Assembly: GCA_001799675.1 (NCBI GenBank)
Contig: MGTX01000031.1
Span: forward strand, 1-64,000
Reading direction: 5' to 3'
Length of the DNA: 64,000 nt
Source: Elusimicrobia bacterium GWA2_66_18
Lineage (GTDB): Bacteria > Elusimicrobiota > Elusimicrobia > UBA1565 > UBA9628
Below, one piece after another: positions 39,515 to 48,433 of this stretch; positions within the stretch are counted from its first letter, which is position 1; each line of letters begins with the position of its first letter. The position numbers and the translations under genes are program-made. The notes under the pieces were generated by a model. That model saw only the letters and a program-made list of their open reading frames with translations. It did not search any database and had not been told where the DNA came from.

Positions 39515-40723
39515 ATGCAGCGCAAAGGTAAATTTTTCTTTAATTCCGAGTCCGTGACCGAAGGCCATCCCGACAAGGTCTGCGACCAGATCTCAGACGC
39601 CGTGCTCGACGCCGTGCTGGCCCAGGACCCCACCGGCCGCGTCGCCTGCGAAACGTTCGTCGCCCGCGGCCTCATCATCGTCGGCGGCGAGATCACCACG
39701 AAGGCCATGTTCGACGTCGACTGGCTCGTCCGCCAGGTCGTCAAGGACATCGGCTACACCCGCCCCGAGTACGCCTTCGAGTCCGGCTCCTGCGCCGTCC
39801 TCAACGCCATCGGCCGCCAGTCTCCCGACATCGCCCAGGGCGTGGACGCCGGCGGCGCCGGCGACCAAGGCATCATGTTCGGCTATGCCTGCCGCGAGAC
39901 GGACGAACTCATGCCCCTGCCGATCATGCTCGCCCACAAGCTGACCCGCAAGCTGGCCGAAGTCCGCCGCTCCCGCGAGTTGCCATACCTGGGCCCCGAC
40001 GGCAAGTCCCAGGTCTCCGTCGAGTATCTCGATGGCCGTCCGGTCCGAGTGGACACCGTCGTCCTCTCGACCCAGCACGGCCCGGAGATCCTGGACAAGA
40101 CCGGCAACCAGATTACCGAGAAGGCTCGCAAGGAGATCATCGACGTCATCATCCGCCCGGTGCTCGGCAAGCGCCTCATCGACGAGAAGACCCGCTTCCT
40201 GGTCAACCCGACCGGTAAGTTCGTCATCGGCGGCCCCGCCTCCGACACGGGCCTGACCGGCCGCAAGATCATCGTGGACACCTACGGCGGCTACGCCCCC
40301 CACGGCGGCGGCGCCTTCTCCGGCAAGGATCCGACGAAGGTGGACCGCTCGGCCTCCTACATGGCGCGCTACATCGCCAAGAACGTGGTGGCCGCGGGCC
40401 TGGCCGAGCGCTGCACGGTCCAGCTTGCCTACGCCATCGGCGTGGCCGAGCCCGTGGGCGTGTACTTCGACACCCACGACACCGGCGTGGCCGATGAGAC
40501 CCTCATCGAGCGCGCCGTGCGCAAGCTCTTTCCCATGACGCCCAAGGGTATTATCGACACGCTGAAGCTCCGCCGTCCGATCTACCGCCAAACCGCCGCG
40601 TACGGCCACTTCGGCCGCACCGAGAAGGGTTTCGAGTGGGAAAAAACGGACAAGGCAGAAGCGTTGCGCGAGGAAGTCCTCGGCAAGGGCGCCAAGGTGA
40701 AGAAGGCGCTCGCCGTCGCCTAA
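39515..40723 (+). CDS. metK: S-adenosylmethionine synthetase
   Basis: The 402-residue protein has all MetK signatures: [69 protein letters not shown] and [26 protein letters not shown]. It makes SAM from methionine and ATP and supplies the several methyltransferases and the radical SAM enzyme in this window. Length is normal. Its GGAGG ribosome site lies 11 nt upstream. Confidence 0.98.
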   Translation: MQRKGKFFFNSESVTEGHPDKVCDQISDAVLDAVLAQDPTGRVACETFVARGLIIVGGEITTKAMFDVDWLVRQVVKDIGYTRPEYAFESGSCAVLNAIGRQSPDIAQGVDAGGAGDQGIMFGYACRETDELMPLPIMLAHKLTRKLAEVRRSRELPYLGPDGKSQVSVEYLDGRPVRVDTVVLSTQHGPEILDKTGNQITEKARKEIIDVIIRPVLGKRLIDEKTRFLVNPTGKFVIGGPASDTGLTGRKIIVDTYGGYAPHGGGAFSGKDPTKVDRSASYMARYIAKNVVAAGLAERCTVQLAYAIGVAEPVGVYFDTHDTGVADETLIERAVRKLFPMTPKGIIDTLKLRRPIYRQTAAYGHFGRTEKGFEWEKTDKAEALREEVLGKGAKVKKALAVA

Positions 40724-40733
40724 AGGAGGATCC

Positions 40734-41027
40734 TTGAGCGGGACGCAGGTCGCGGCGGATTGGCGCGGCGGCCTTCGGCTGTGGTGGTCGTTCACCTGGC
40801 GCTTGGCCGCCGCGCTGTTGCTCGCATCGTCGGTGATGGTCCTCGCGGGCTACCTGCTCGTCTCAGCGGGAATGTCCGGGAAGACCTACATCCGGCTCTC
40901 CTCGCCTCTGGGGACGCTCTTATTCTTCGTCCTCCAGATCGACTCGTTTAGGCGCCTCGCGGGCGCCTATGACATCCGCATCCCGGGAGGGCCCTCCCAT
41001 GAACAAGACCATCGCCACCGCCGCTGA
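40734..41027 (+). CDS. Small two-helix membrane protein
   Basis: A TTG at 40734 preceded by AAAGGAGGATCC, a strong ribosome site, opens 97 codons with two hydrophobic helices (about 25-47 and 58-72) and a charged C-terminus. No family is recognised. It follows metK by 10 bp and overlaps the CoA-transferase subunit A gene by 29 bp, so its reality rests mainly on the ribosome site and membrane pattern. Confidence 0.55.
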   Translation: MSGTQVAADWRGGLRLWWSFTWRLAAALLLASSVMVLAGYLLVSAGMSGKTYIRLSSPLGTLLFFVLQIDSFRRLAGAYDIRIPGGPSHEQDHRHRR

Positions 41028-41706
41028 CGCCGTCGCCCGCGTCAAGGACGGCGCCGTCATCATGATGGGAGGCTTCGGTGTCTGCGGCATCCCCGAAAAC
41101 CTCGTCGCCGCCCTGCGCGAGTCGGGCGCCAAGAACCTCACCCTCGTCTCCAATAACGCCGGTCTCGATGACTTCGGCATCGGCACTCTTCTCAAGAACG
41201 GGCAGATCCGCAAGATGATACTGTCCTATGGCGGCGAGTGCAGGGTCTTTGAGGACATGGCGCTCGCCAAGCAGCTCGAGGTCGAGTGGACCCCGCAAGG
41301 CACGCTCGCCGAACGCATCCGCGCGGGAGGCGCCGGCATCGGCGGATTCTTCACCCCGACCGGTTACGGCACCCTGGTCGCCGAGGGCAAGGAGACGCGC
41401 CGGATCGACGGCCGCTGGATGGTCTTCGAAAGACCCCTCAAGGCCGACTTCTCCTTCGTGAAGGCATGGAAAGGCGACGCCCTCGGGAACCTCGAGTACC
41501 GCAAGACCGCCAGGAATCTCAACCAGATCATGGCGACCGCCGGCGACTGCGTCATCGCCGAGGTGGAACAGTTCGTCGACATCGGCGGCCTGCACCCGGA
41601 CCACATCCACACCCCCGGCATCTACGTGGACATGGTTCTCCGGGGCCCGAAGTATGTCAAGCCCATCGAAAAACTCACCTTGAGGAAGGCTGCCTCCTAT
41701 GTCTGA
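40999..41706 (+). CDS. scoA: 3-oxoacid CoA-transferase subunit A
   Basis: The 235-residue protein starts [36 protein letters not shown], the conserved N-terminus of the alpha subunit, and carries [28 protein letters not shown] and [20 protein letters not shown]. With subunit B it transfers CoA between succinyl-CoA (or acetyl-CoA) and 3-oxoacids such as acetoacetate. The ATG at 40999 has GGGAGGG upstream. It overlaps subunit B by 8 bp. Confidence 0.95.
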   Translation: MNKTIATAADAVARVKDGAVIMMGGFGVCGIPENLVAALRESGAKNLTLVSNNAGLDDFGIGTLLKNGQIRKMILSYGGECRVFEDMALAKQLEVEWTPQGTLAERIRAGGAGIGGFFTPTGYGTLVAEGKETRRIDGRWMVFERPLKADFSFVKAWKGDALGNLEYRKTARNLNQIMATAGDCVIAEVEQFVDIGGLHPDHIHTPGIYVDMVLRGPKYVKPIEKLTLRKAASYV

Positions 41707-42355
41707 CGCCCGCGTCGTCATCGCCAAGCAAGCCGCGCGACTCCTCAAAAACGGGGACTACGCCAACCTCGGCATCGGTATCCCGACCTTGATCACGAAC
41801 CATCTGCCCAAGGGCGTCGAGATCACGCTCCACACCGAGAACGGCATGCTGGGCTACGGCCCCTACCCGTACGAAGGCGCGCAGGACGCCGACCTCATCA
41901 ACGCGGGCAAGGAGACCATCACGGAGCTCCCGGGCTGCTCCTACTTCGGCACGCACGACTCCTTCGCCATGGTGCGCGGCGGACACGTGGACGTCACCGT
42001 GCTCGGCGCCATGGAGGTATCCTCCGACGGCGATCTCGCCAACTGGATGATCCCGGGCAGGAAGGTCAAGGGCATGGGCGGAGCCATGGATATGGTCGCA
42101 GGCGCCAAGAAGGTCATCGTGGCCATGGAGCACGCCACGAAAGACGGCAAGCCCAAGATCCTCCCCAAGTGCAGTCTGCCCCTTACGGGCAAGGGCGTCG
42201 TCTCCGCCATCGTGACGGAACTGGCCGCCTTCGAGGTGTCCAAGGACGGCCTCGTCATGACCTCCCTGCACCCCGACACCACGCAAGACGCGGTCCGCGC
42301 GGTCACCGGCGTCGATTTCAAGGTCGCCAAGAATCTGACGTTCTACGAACGCTAA
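41699..42355 (+). CDS. scoB: 3-oxoacid CoA-transferase subunit B
   Basis: The 218-residue beta subunit has [13 protein letters not shown], the catalytic Glu in [44 protein letters not shown] and the [15 protein letters not shown] [26 protein letters not shown]. The Glu forms the acyl and CoA intermediates. Together with the overlapping subunit A it makes a heteromeric SCOT-type enzyme for ketone-body or short-chain acid metabolism. Confidence 0.95.
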   Translation: MSDARVVIAKQAARLLKNGDYANLGIGIPTLITNHLPKGVEITLHTENGMLGYGPYPYEGAQDADLINAGKETITELPGCSYFGTHDSFAMVRGGHVDVTVLGAMEVSSDGDLANWMIPGRKVKGMGGAMDMVAGAKKVIVAMEHATKDGKPKILPKCSLPLTGKGVVSAIVTELAAFEVSKDGLVMTSLHPDTTQDAVRAVTGVDFKVAKNLTFYER

Positions 42356-42389
42356 CGGGAACATCTCCACGCCCCCAGAGTCCAATCCC

Positions 42390-42929
42390 GTGTTCGAACA
42401 GGAGTTCCTGCAGCGGAACGCCGAACTGGTCTTCAACCTAGCGCTGCGCCTGACCGGAAGCAGGACGGATGCCGAAGACCTCGCCCAGGACGCCCTGCTC
42501 CGGGCCCTCAAGGCCCTGCCGGACTTCCGCGGCGAGAGCCGGGCTTCGACCTGGATGTATCGCATCACGGTCAACGCCTGGAAGAACCGCGTCCGCTACG
42601 AAAAAAGGCGTCTTTTCTGGCGAACGGTGACGCTGGGTCTAGTCGGCGGCGGCGAGGATGGAGAATGCGAGGTCCGCGACGTCAAGGCGGACGATCCGCC
42701 GCCCGACGCCGACCTTGAGAAGCAGGAGCATGCGATGACGGTGCAGAAGGCGCTCCTCGTTCTGGACGAAGACGACCGTGCGATCTTGGTCCTGCGCGAA
42801 ATCGAGGAGAAGTCGTACGAGGAGATTGGAGAGGTCCTGGACCTGCCGGCGGGTACGGTGAAATCGCGCCTGTTTCGCGCCCGCCTCAAGCTCAAAACAG
42901 CACTCGAGACATCCGGAATGAAGCCATGA
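42390..42929 (+). CDS. ECF-type RNA polymerase sigma factor
   Basis: The 179-residue protein has sigma region 2 (FLQRNAELVFNLALRLTGSRTDAEDLAQDALLRALKALPDFRGESRASTWMYRITVNAWKNRVR) and region 4 (ALLVLDEDDRAILVLREIEEKSYEEIGEVLDLPAGTVKSRLFRARLKL), with no regions 1 or 3, as in group IV sigma factors. It starts at a GTG and overlaps the next gene, a membrane anti-sigma protein, in an ATGA. The pair probably controls the envelope protein encoded right after. Confidence 0.93.
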   Translation: MFEQEFLQRNAELVFNLALRLTGSRTDAEDLAQDALLRALKALPDFRGESRASTWMYRITVNAWKNRVRYEKRRLFWRTVTLGLVGGGEDGECEVRDVKADDPPPDADLEKQEHAMTVQKALLVLDEDDRAILVLREIEEKSYEEIGEVLDLPAGTVKSRLFRARLKLKTALETSGMKP

Positions 42930-44014
42930 ATGACGACCTCAGAGAGAAGCTCTCCGCCTATCTCGACGGGGCTCTGCCCGAGGCCGAGCGCCTCGGCCTG
43001 GAGGCGCGCCTGACCGCGTCGGCGGACCTGCGCCTCGAGTTGGAAGGCCTGCGCGCCGTCTCGAAGGCGGTCAAGGACCTGACCAAGAGCCCGCTCCCCC
43101 CCGGCTTCCTCGCGCGCCTCGCGGCGCGCCGCGCGCGCGTCGCGGCCCCGCGCCGCGACTGGGTGCTCCTGCCCCCCTCTTATCGCCCGGTAGCCTTCGC
43201 CCTATCCTCCGCCATCGTCGCGATCGCGGTCTGGGATCAGTTCAACCGGACCGAGGCTCCGCCTGCGCGCACCTACGAGGCCGTCAAGGTCGTCCCCTCG
43301 TCCCAGGCTCCCACCTCACAGTTGGATCTGAGCGCCAAGGTCACCGGAACCCCCGAGGGAGGCTCCAGTCTCGAGACCCTGAAGAAGATCTCCCGGGCCA
43401 ACGTAGCGCTCGAGGGCATGGGCCTAGCCGAGCGTAAGGAGCAGGACACCCGAGCCGATCTTCCCGCCGCGCCGGGCGAGCCGCTGGGCTTCAAGGAAGA
43501 CGCCCTCTCCCCCGGCAAGGCCGCAAAGGGCATGACCATGACGGAAGAGAGGCGCTCCTCCCGCAACGAGGAACTCATCGGAGCCCTGGAAAAAGAGAAG
43601 CGGTCCCTGAGCATAGCACGGGTTCCACCGCGGGGCGCGGGCGTAAGCGCCGTGCGCGGCGGTTCCGCCGGCCTGGACGCCGCCCCGCTGTCCACACCCG
43701 CGCCGGCGGACTACGCCTCCGGCGCCCTCTCCCCCGACGCCGGCCTCGTCGTCGTCGACGACGCCGGCCTCGCCTTCTCCTGGACCCTCCTCGGCCTGCC
43801 CGGGAGAGCTCCCTCCGTGGACTACGCCGGCCGACGCGCCGTCCTTCTCAAGCGCAGCCGGACGAAGCTCCTCGAAACCCGCTCCGACCCCGACCGCGTT
43901 TCGGTCTACTTCCGCCTGCTGGCCCCCGGGGAGGCCGCCGACCCCGCGAAGGACCGCTTCACGACGATCCCAATCGAGCCCAAGCCCGTCAGCCTCATCC
44001 TCCTGCCCCGCTGA
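42926..44014 (+). CDS. Membrane-anchored anti-sigma factor
   Basis: The 362-residue protein begins with a short anti-sigma domain (MNDDLREKLSAYLDGALPEAERLGLEARLTASADLRLELEGL) of the kind that binds ECF factors. The zinc-binding HxxxCxxC motif is missing, so it is a non-zinc variant. A membrane helix lies at about 88-104. The large outer part (105-362) is mostly low-complexity, with a structured end (AGLAFSWTLLGLPG, YFRLLAPGEAADPAKDRFTTIPIEP). Translational coupling with the sigma gene (ATGA) supports the assignment. What the outer domain senses is unknown. Confidence 0.8.
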   Translation: MNDDLREKLSAYLDGALPEAERLGLEARLTASADLRLELEGLRAVSKAVKDLTKSPLPPGFLARLAARRARVAAPRRDWVLLPPSYRPVAFALSSAIVAIAVWDQFNRTEAPPARTYEAVKVVPSSQAPTSQLDLSAKVTGTPEGGSSLETLKKISRANVALEGMGLAERKEQDTRADLPAAPGEPLGFKEDALSPGKAAKGMTMTEERRSSRNEELIGALEKEKRSLSIARVPPRGAGVSAVRGGSAGLDAAPLSTPAPADYASGALSPDAGLVVVDDAGLAFSWTLLGLPGRAPSVDYAGRRAVLLKRSRTKLLETRSDPDRVSVYFRLLAPGEAADPAKDRFTTIPIEPKPVSLILLPR

Positions 44015-44069
44015 CGGGAACATCCGGGGAAAGGACGGGGTCACACCTCCCGACACAAGGAGGTGGACC

Positions 44070-46382
44070 ATGGGACGCATCTCGACGCTCGCCGCCCTCG
44101 TTCTGACTCTCGCCGTTCCGGCCTCGGCCCAGCAGTTGATGGCTTGGCCCCTAGCCGCCTCGACGATCTGGCGAGGCTTCCTGCCCCACATGCCCCTGCC
44201 CCTGTTGTCGGGTCCCCGGCCGACGCCATTCCCCCATCATGGACATCAACCGGCATCGGTCCTGCCTGAGGACGCCTCCCCCGTGACCATGGCGGACTAT
44301 AACGTGGAAGGCATAGTGACCGATCAGGTCGCGGAGCTAACCTACCGCATCACCTTCCACAACCCGACCGACCGGCGCCTGGAAGGGGTCCTTATGGTCC
44401 CCATCCCGGCCGATACCACTCTTTCGGGATTCTCAATGATGGTTGGAGGAAAGACGACCAAGGGCGAACTTCTGGACTCGGTCAAAGCCGCCTCGATTTA
44501 TGAAAGCATCGTGCGCCGCGCCCAGGACCCGGGCCTGCTTGAGTTGATGGGAGAGCGAATGCTCCGAGCGCGCGTCTTCCCCATCGAGCCCAAAGGCGAC
44601 ATCACGACGGTCCTCAAGCTAACGCAGCTTTTGCCCAATAGCGGAAATCTCGTGAGCCTGCGCGTACCCATGCGCTCCTCCAGGTTCCTCGCCGGAAAAG
44701 GAGGCAAATCCTCCGCGACGATCACCCTGAGGACGACGAGACCTCTGCGTACCATCTTCTCGCCCAATGCCGAGGTGCGCGTAGCGCGCTCAGACGACCA
44801 TAACGCGCTCGTCACCTACCAAGAAGGATCCGCCGGCCCCCAGGATCTGGCCCTGATGTTCTCCCTTCAGAAAGACCCCCTGGCCGTCGGCATGCTGTCC
44901 TTCCGAGAGGAGGGCGGCGACGGAACCGTACTCCTGACCCTCTCGCCTCAAGTCAAGGAAGAGGCAACTGAAGCTGCCCCCAAGGATGTGGTTTTCGTGG
45001 TGGACCGCTCCGGCTCCATGCAGGAGGGCGGCAAGATGGAACAGGCAAAAAAGGCCCTCCAGTATTGCGTGTCGCGCCTTAATAACCAGGACCGATTCTC
45101 CGTAGTGGATTTTGCAACCGACTTCAATTCTCTCGAGGAGAAACTCCTGCCTGCCGACGCGGCCAACAAGGCCCGCGCCCAGCGCTACATCGAGCGCCTG
45201 GAGGCCGCCGGCGGCACCAACATAGAGGGCGCTCTCACCGAGGGGCTCCGGCTACTCGGCCGCGCCGAGGGGCGCGTGCCGATGGTCTTCTTCCTCACCG
45301 ACGGCGTGCCCACCGTGGGCCAGACCGACGTCGGGACCCTGCTGCGCCGCGTTTACGAGTCGAACGCGGGGGTCCAGGCGCGCCTTTTTGGATTTGGCGT
45401 GGGCTCGGATGTGAACACTTTGCTCCTCGATAAGCTATCCGATGGGACACGAGGCGCTCGCGACTATGTCGCCCCAGGAGAGGACATCGAAGTGAAGGTA
45501 TCGGCGCTCTACCAGAAAGTATCCAAGCCGGCGCTCACCGACGTCAAGCTGGCGTGGGAAGGCTTGGACGTCGCGGATGTCTTTCCCAAACCCGTACCCG
45601 ATCTCTTCCACGGCTCGGAATTAACCCTCTACGGCCGCTTTAAATCCGCCGGCAAGGGAACTCTGGTCGTGACCGGCAAGTCGGGAAGCCGCAGCCTGCG
45701 CTTCGAGTATCCGGTCGAACTTCCGAAGGAGGCGACCACGAACTCCTTTCTGCCCCGCCTCTGGGCCAGCCAAAAGATCGCTCATGAACTCGACGTTATC
45801 CGCCTCTCCGGACGCGCGGCGGATCTGGAAATCGTCAGGTCCATCGTGAGGCTCGCCAAGAATTACGGTATCGTGACCCCCTACACCTCTTTCCTCGTAA
45901 CCGAGGAGGGCGCGGACATGCAGTCCGCCGAGCGCGAAGCAAGCCGCCGCTTCGGCAGGCTTTCCTCCATCGCCGCCGCCAGCGGTTTCAGCGGCGGAGC
46001 ATTGATTGCCAAAAAGGCCCAGCTTGACTCGAATAGGGTCGCGGCTCTCAGGGGAAGCTTGTCCCATCCCGGAGCCGCGCCGTCGCTCTCATCGTTCGAA
46101 GAGAGCACCCGCGCGGAACTTAAGGAGAAGGGCATCTCATCCGTGGAGACGCGCTCGATCGGAGGCAAAACTTTCTACCATCGCGCGGCCCGGTGGGTGG
46201 ACTCCGAAGTGGAGTTGGAAGAGTTCTCCGGCAAGACCGTGGACCTGACGGCCCGCAGCGTGGAATACTTCGACTTAGTCGCACGGGAGCCGGGACTGGC
46301 GCGAGTATTATCGCTGGGCGATGAGGTCACCGTTCTCTGGCGCGGGGTCCTCTATAGGGTCGTCAAGGCCGATTCGAAATAA
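44070..46382 (+). CDS. Exported VIT and von Willebrand factor A domain protein
   Basis: The 770-residue precursor has a signal peptide (MGRISTLAALVLTLAVPASAQ). A VIT domain follows (about 72-200: MADYNVEGIVTDQVAELTYRITFHNPTDRRLEGVLMVPIP), then a vWA domain (about 306-475) with the MIDAS residues DRSGSM (312-317), GGTN and LTDGVPT. The C-terminal 270 residues include SFLPRLWASQKIAHELDVI and VVRLAKNYGIVTPYTSFLV-type segments common to inter-alpha-trypsin-inhibitor-like bacterial proteins. It is likely an adhesion or scaffold protein outside the inner membrane. AAGGAGGT lies 9 nt before the ATG. It follows the sigma/anti-sigma pair by 55 bp. Confidence 0.9.
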   Translation: MGRISTLAALVLTLAVPASAQQLMAWPLAASTIWRGFLPHMPLPLLSGPRPTPFPHHGHQPASVLPEDASPVTMADYNVEGIVTDQVAELTYRITFHNPTDRRLEGVLMVPIPADTTLSGFSMMVGGKTTKGELLDSVKAASIYESIVRRAQDPGLLELMGERMLRARVFPIEPKGDITTVLKLTQLLPNSGNLVSLRVPMRSSRFLAGKGGKSSATITLRTTRPLRTIFSPNAEVRVARSDDHNALVTYQEGSAGPQDLALMFSLQKDPLAVGMLSFREEGGDGTVLLTLSPQVKEEATEAAPKDVVFVVDRSGSMQEGGKMEQAKKALQYCVSRLNNQDRFSVVDFATDFNSLEEKLLPADAANKARAQRYIERLEAAGGTNIEGALTEGLRLLGRAEGRVPMVFFLTDGVPTVGQTDVGTLLRRVYESNAGVQARLFGFGVGSDVNTLLLDKLSDGTRGARDYVAPGEDIEVKVSALYQKVSKPALTDVKLAWEGLDVADVFPKPVPDLFHGSELTLYGRFKSAGKGTLVVTGKSGSRSLRFEYPVELPKEATTNSFLPRLWASQKIAHELDVIRLSGRAADLEIVRSIVRLAKNYGIVTPYTSFLVTEEGADMQSAEREASRRFGRLSSIAAASGFSGGALIAKKAQLDSNRVAALRGSLSHPGAAPSLSSFEESTRAELKEKGISSVETRSIGGKTFYHRAARWVDSEVELEEFSGKTVDLTARSVEYFDLVAREPGLARVLSLGDEVTVLWRGVLYRVVKADSK

Positions 46383-47556
46383 TCGAGTTGGGATTCAGCC
46401 CGTACAAGCCATGTGTTCGCGCATATCGCAGCGCGGTGTAGGGAACTAGATCGTGTCGACCGCCCCGCGCCATGCTCGAAGAAACGTCGAAGCCCACATG
46501 GGAAAGAAATCGCACCGTCAGCGATGTCGGAACCTTGTAACCCGGCATCTCACGCTCGATGAAGGCGACTCGAATTTGATGTATGGACGAATCTTGCCCA
46601 AAGTTCTTTTGACTGTTGATCTCGAGCTTGGGGAGGGTGTCGGGATTCCCTTTCTTATCGACCAGGCGATAATGATCGTCTCCGACCATGTACCAGACCT
46701 CCATGGGCACGCCGGAGTTGAGCGCCATGAAACGAAAAATATTGGTCTCGCCGTCGAAGGATGTGCCGCGCGCTATGGATGAATAGCTGAAAAAGGGCGC
46801 GAAGATATCTATGACTTCCTGGCCCATGGGGTGGCGAACCTCGGCGGGCGTCATCGTCGGCTTGCGAATAGGATCGTCACCCTGTAACACGAAGACGACC
46901 TGGTCCAAACCCAGCTCTCCCATCGCGCGCAGGGCGATGATCAGATGCCCCCATTGGAAGGGGTCGGCCGCGATGGGATAGAACCCGAGCTTGACTGGGC
47001 GCTGCGACGCCTTAACGGCGAGCGCGTCCGGATCGACCCTCACCGACAGTTGGGGATCGATCTCGCGCGAGTCCAAATGGATCTGTATCGCGGCCAAGGC
47101 CTTGTCAATTTCGACGGCGACCTGACTCAGAGTGTCCGCTTCCGATCGATCCTTGGCTTCGAGCGCCGTGTTCATCAAGTCTCGACGCACGCGGCGGCGA
47201 ATCTCGCCCGTAGCTGCACTCTCGGGCAAATAGATATCGCCATCGAGTTTGTTGAAGATATCCGCCAAGCGCCTCGACACATAGGCGCCCGTTTCATCAC
47301 GCCCTGCGTCTTCAGCAGAGGCGGAAACGACGACAACGGGAGCAGCGGCATTGGGTACCGGCACGGCCAAGAGCGCTGAAACGACGGACGGGCCGACGGT
47401 CAACGCCGCCGGCAAAGCCAAGGACGAGCCGACCGCCGCAGGAGCCATCACCGGTCCGCCACGGCCGCCGCTCTCCGGAAGGGCGACTCGCGGCAGCGCC
47501 GCCGGCGCCTCGACCGGTATGAAAGCAGCCAACAACGCAAGTCGGATCAACTTCAT
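46363..47556 (-). CDS. Exported NadD-like nucleotidyltransferase-fold protein
   Basis: The 397-residue precursor has a signal-like N-terminus (LIRLALLAAFIPVEAPAALP) and an Ala/Pro/Val-rich stretch to about 85. A helical segment follows, then from about 188 a nucleotidyltransferase domain like nicotinate-mononucleotide adenylyltransferase: KLGFYPIAADPFQWGHLIIA (the HxGH motif reduced to WGH, H204), QVVFVLQGDDPIRKP, EVWYMVGDDHY and, near the C-terminus, VSSSMARGG, which matches the ISSTxIR motif only loosely. NadD enzymes act in the cytosol, so export is unexpected. Either the N-terminus is not cleaved or the fold has another job. It overlaps the vWA gene by 20 bp tail to tail. Confidence 0.7.
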   Translation of the reverse strand: MKLIRLALLAAFIPVEAPAALPRVALPESGGRGGPVMAPAAVGSSLALPAALTVGPSVVSALLAVPVPNAAAPVVVVSASAEDAGRDETGAYVSRRLADIFNKLDGDIYLPESAATGEIRRRVRRDLMNTALEAKDRSEADTLSQVAVEIDKALAAIQIHLDSREIDPQLSVRVDPDALAVKASQRPVKLGFYPIAADPFQWGHLIIALRAMGELGLDQVVFVLQGDDPIRKPTMTPAEVRHPMGQEVIDIFAPFFSYSSIARGTSFDGETNIFRFMALNSGVPMEVWYMVGDDHYRLVDKKGNPDTLPKLEINSQKNFGQDSSIHQIRVAFIEREMPGYKVPTSLTVRFLSHVGFDVSSSMARGGRHDLVPYTALRYARTHGLYGLNPNSIISNRP

Positions 47557-47565
47557 TCTGATATC

Positions 47566-47574
47566 AGTGTAGCA
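47566..47574 (-). promoter_or_regulatory. Extended -10 before the exported NadD-like gene
   Basis: On the minus strand TGCTACACT (47574 to 47566) is an extended -10 ending 9 nt before the ATG at 47556, so the leader would be 1-3 nt. Confidence 0.4.
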
Positions 47575-47642
47575 GTAAGTCGATGTCCCGTCATCGGTCC
47601 TTGGACCTGGTTGATATTAGGGCAAACGACTCATCAATATCC

Positions 47643-48185
47643 CTAGCCGTTCACCGACGCCCTGCGGGACTGGAATTTGATCAAGCAGTACAACGGAATG
47701 CCGACGATCCCCAAGAAAGCCATATCCCACCCGAAACTTGCGATGAGGTGATACCAAACGACTCCCGCAAGCAAGACGAGACAACCAACGACGGCCTTGT
47801 CATACGCGTCATAAGAAGAATCGCATTGGGAATACCCAGGCGCTTCATAGTGATGAATATAAGACCTTAGCCTGCGCTTGTTCCACCAATCGATGTCAAC
47901 CAACTGAGCGCCGTAACTGAAACGGGGAATGGCAGAATTGTGTTTTTTCCAGATGATTTGAACCCGGCCGTTGAGCGAACTTCCGCTCGGAAGGTCCATG
48001 CGCATTTGGCAGCAATCTCCGACATTGAACTCGACGGGCCCTTCCATCGCCACACCCGTTTCGCTGATATTGGCAACAGCGACGTCGGAGAATACGCGAC
48101 CGCGATGGGAATCGGTGTGGAGCGAGGCGGGCGTGTTGACAGGCACTCTCGTCGAACGCCGTTTTTCGTTCTTGGGGGTTAGCAT
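47643..48185 (-). CDS. PilZ-domain membrane protein
   Basis: The 180-residue protein has the cyclic-di-GMP motif pair of PilZ: RxxxR (R9...R13 in EKRRSTRVPV) and [D/N]xSxxG (N39-I-S-E-T-G44). The barrel follows (VEFNVGDCCQMRMDLPSGSSLNGRVQIIWKK, FSYGAQLVDI). Two C-terminal hydrophobic segments (about 128-146, 150-168) anchor it in the membrane. It probably responds to c-di-GMP at the inner membrane; the target is unknown. AGGAAA lies close to the ATG. Codon use is less GC-rich than in neighbours. Confidence 0.85.
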   Translation of the reverse strand: MLTPKNEKRRSTRVPVNTPASLHTDSHRGRVFSDVAVANISETGVAMEGPVEFNVGDCCQMRMDLPSGSSLNGRVQIIWKKHNSAIPRFSYGAQLVDIDWWNKRRLRSYIHHYEAPGYSQCDSSYDAYDKAVVGCLVLLAGVVWYHLIASFGWDMAFLGIVGIPLYCLIKFQSRRASVNG

Positions 48186-48433
48186 GGTTTCCTGTTGCTA
48201 TTGAAGTCTGCTCGTAGCGTAGCCGCAATTCCGATAGAAATCAATTTAATTCACGGTAAAAACGATAAATTTTCGGTAAATCCGTCCCGTCCCGCCGGGA
48301 ACTCCTGACGCATCAGCGCGCATAGGCCGAGCGACCCACTTTCACATGGGCACTTTGCCTTTGATGCGTCCTCCCCTTAAGGACCTATCCACTCAAGCCC
48401 AAGGGAAATATAATCGGATTAATAGGAGTCCCC
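48186..48433. other. AT-rich divergent intergenic region
   Basis: The 248-bp gap separates the PilZ gene from the next exported protein gene. It contains two direct copies of CGGTAAA 18 nt apart near 48255-48280. For the rightward gene there is TATAAT at 48409-48414 with AGGAG at 48424-48428. No coding sequence was recognised. Confidence 0.5.
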
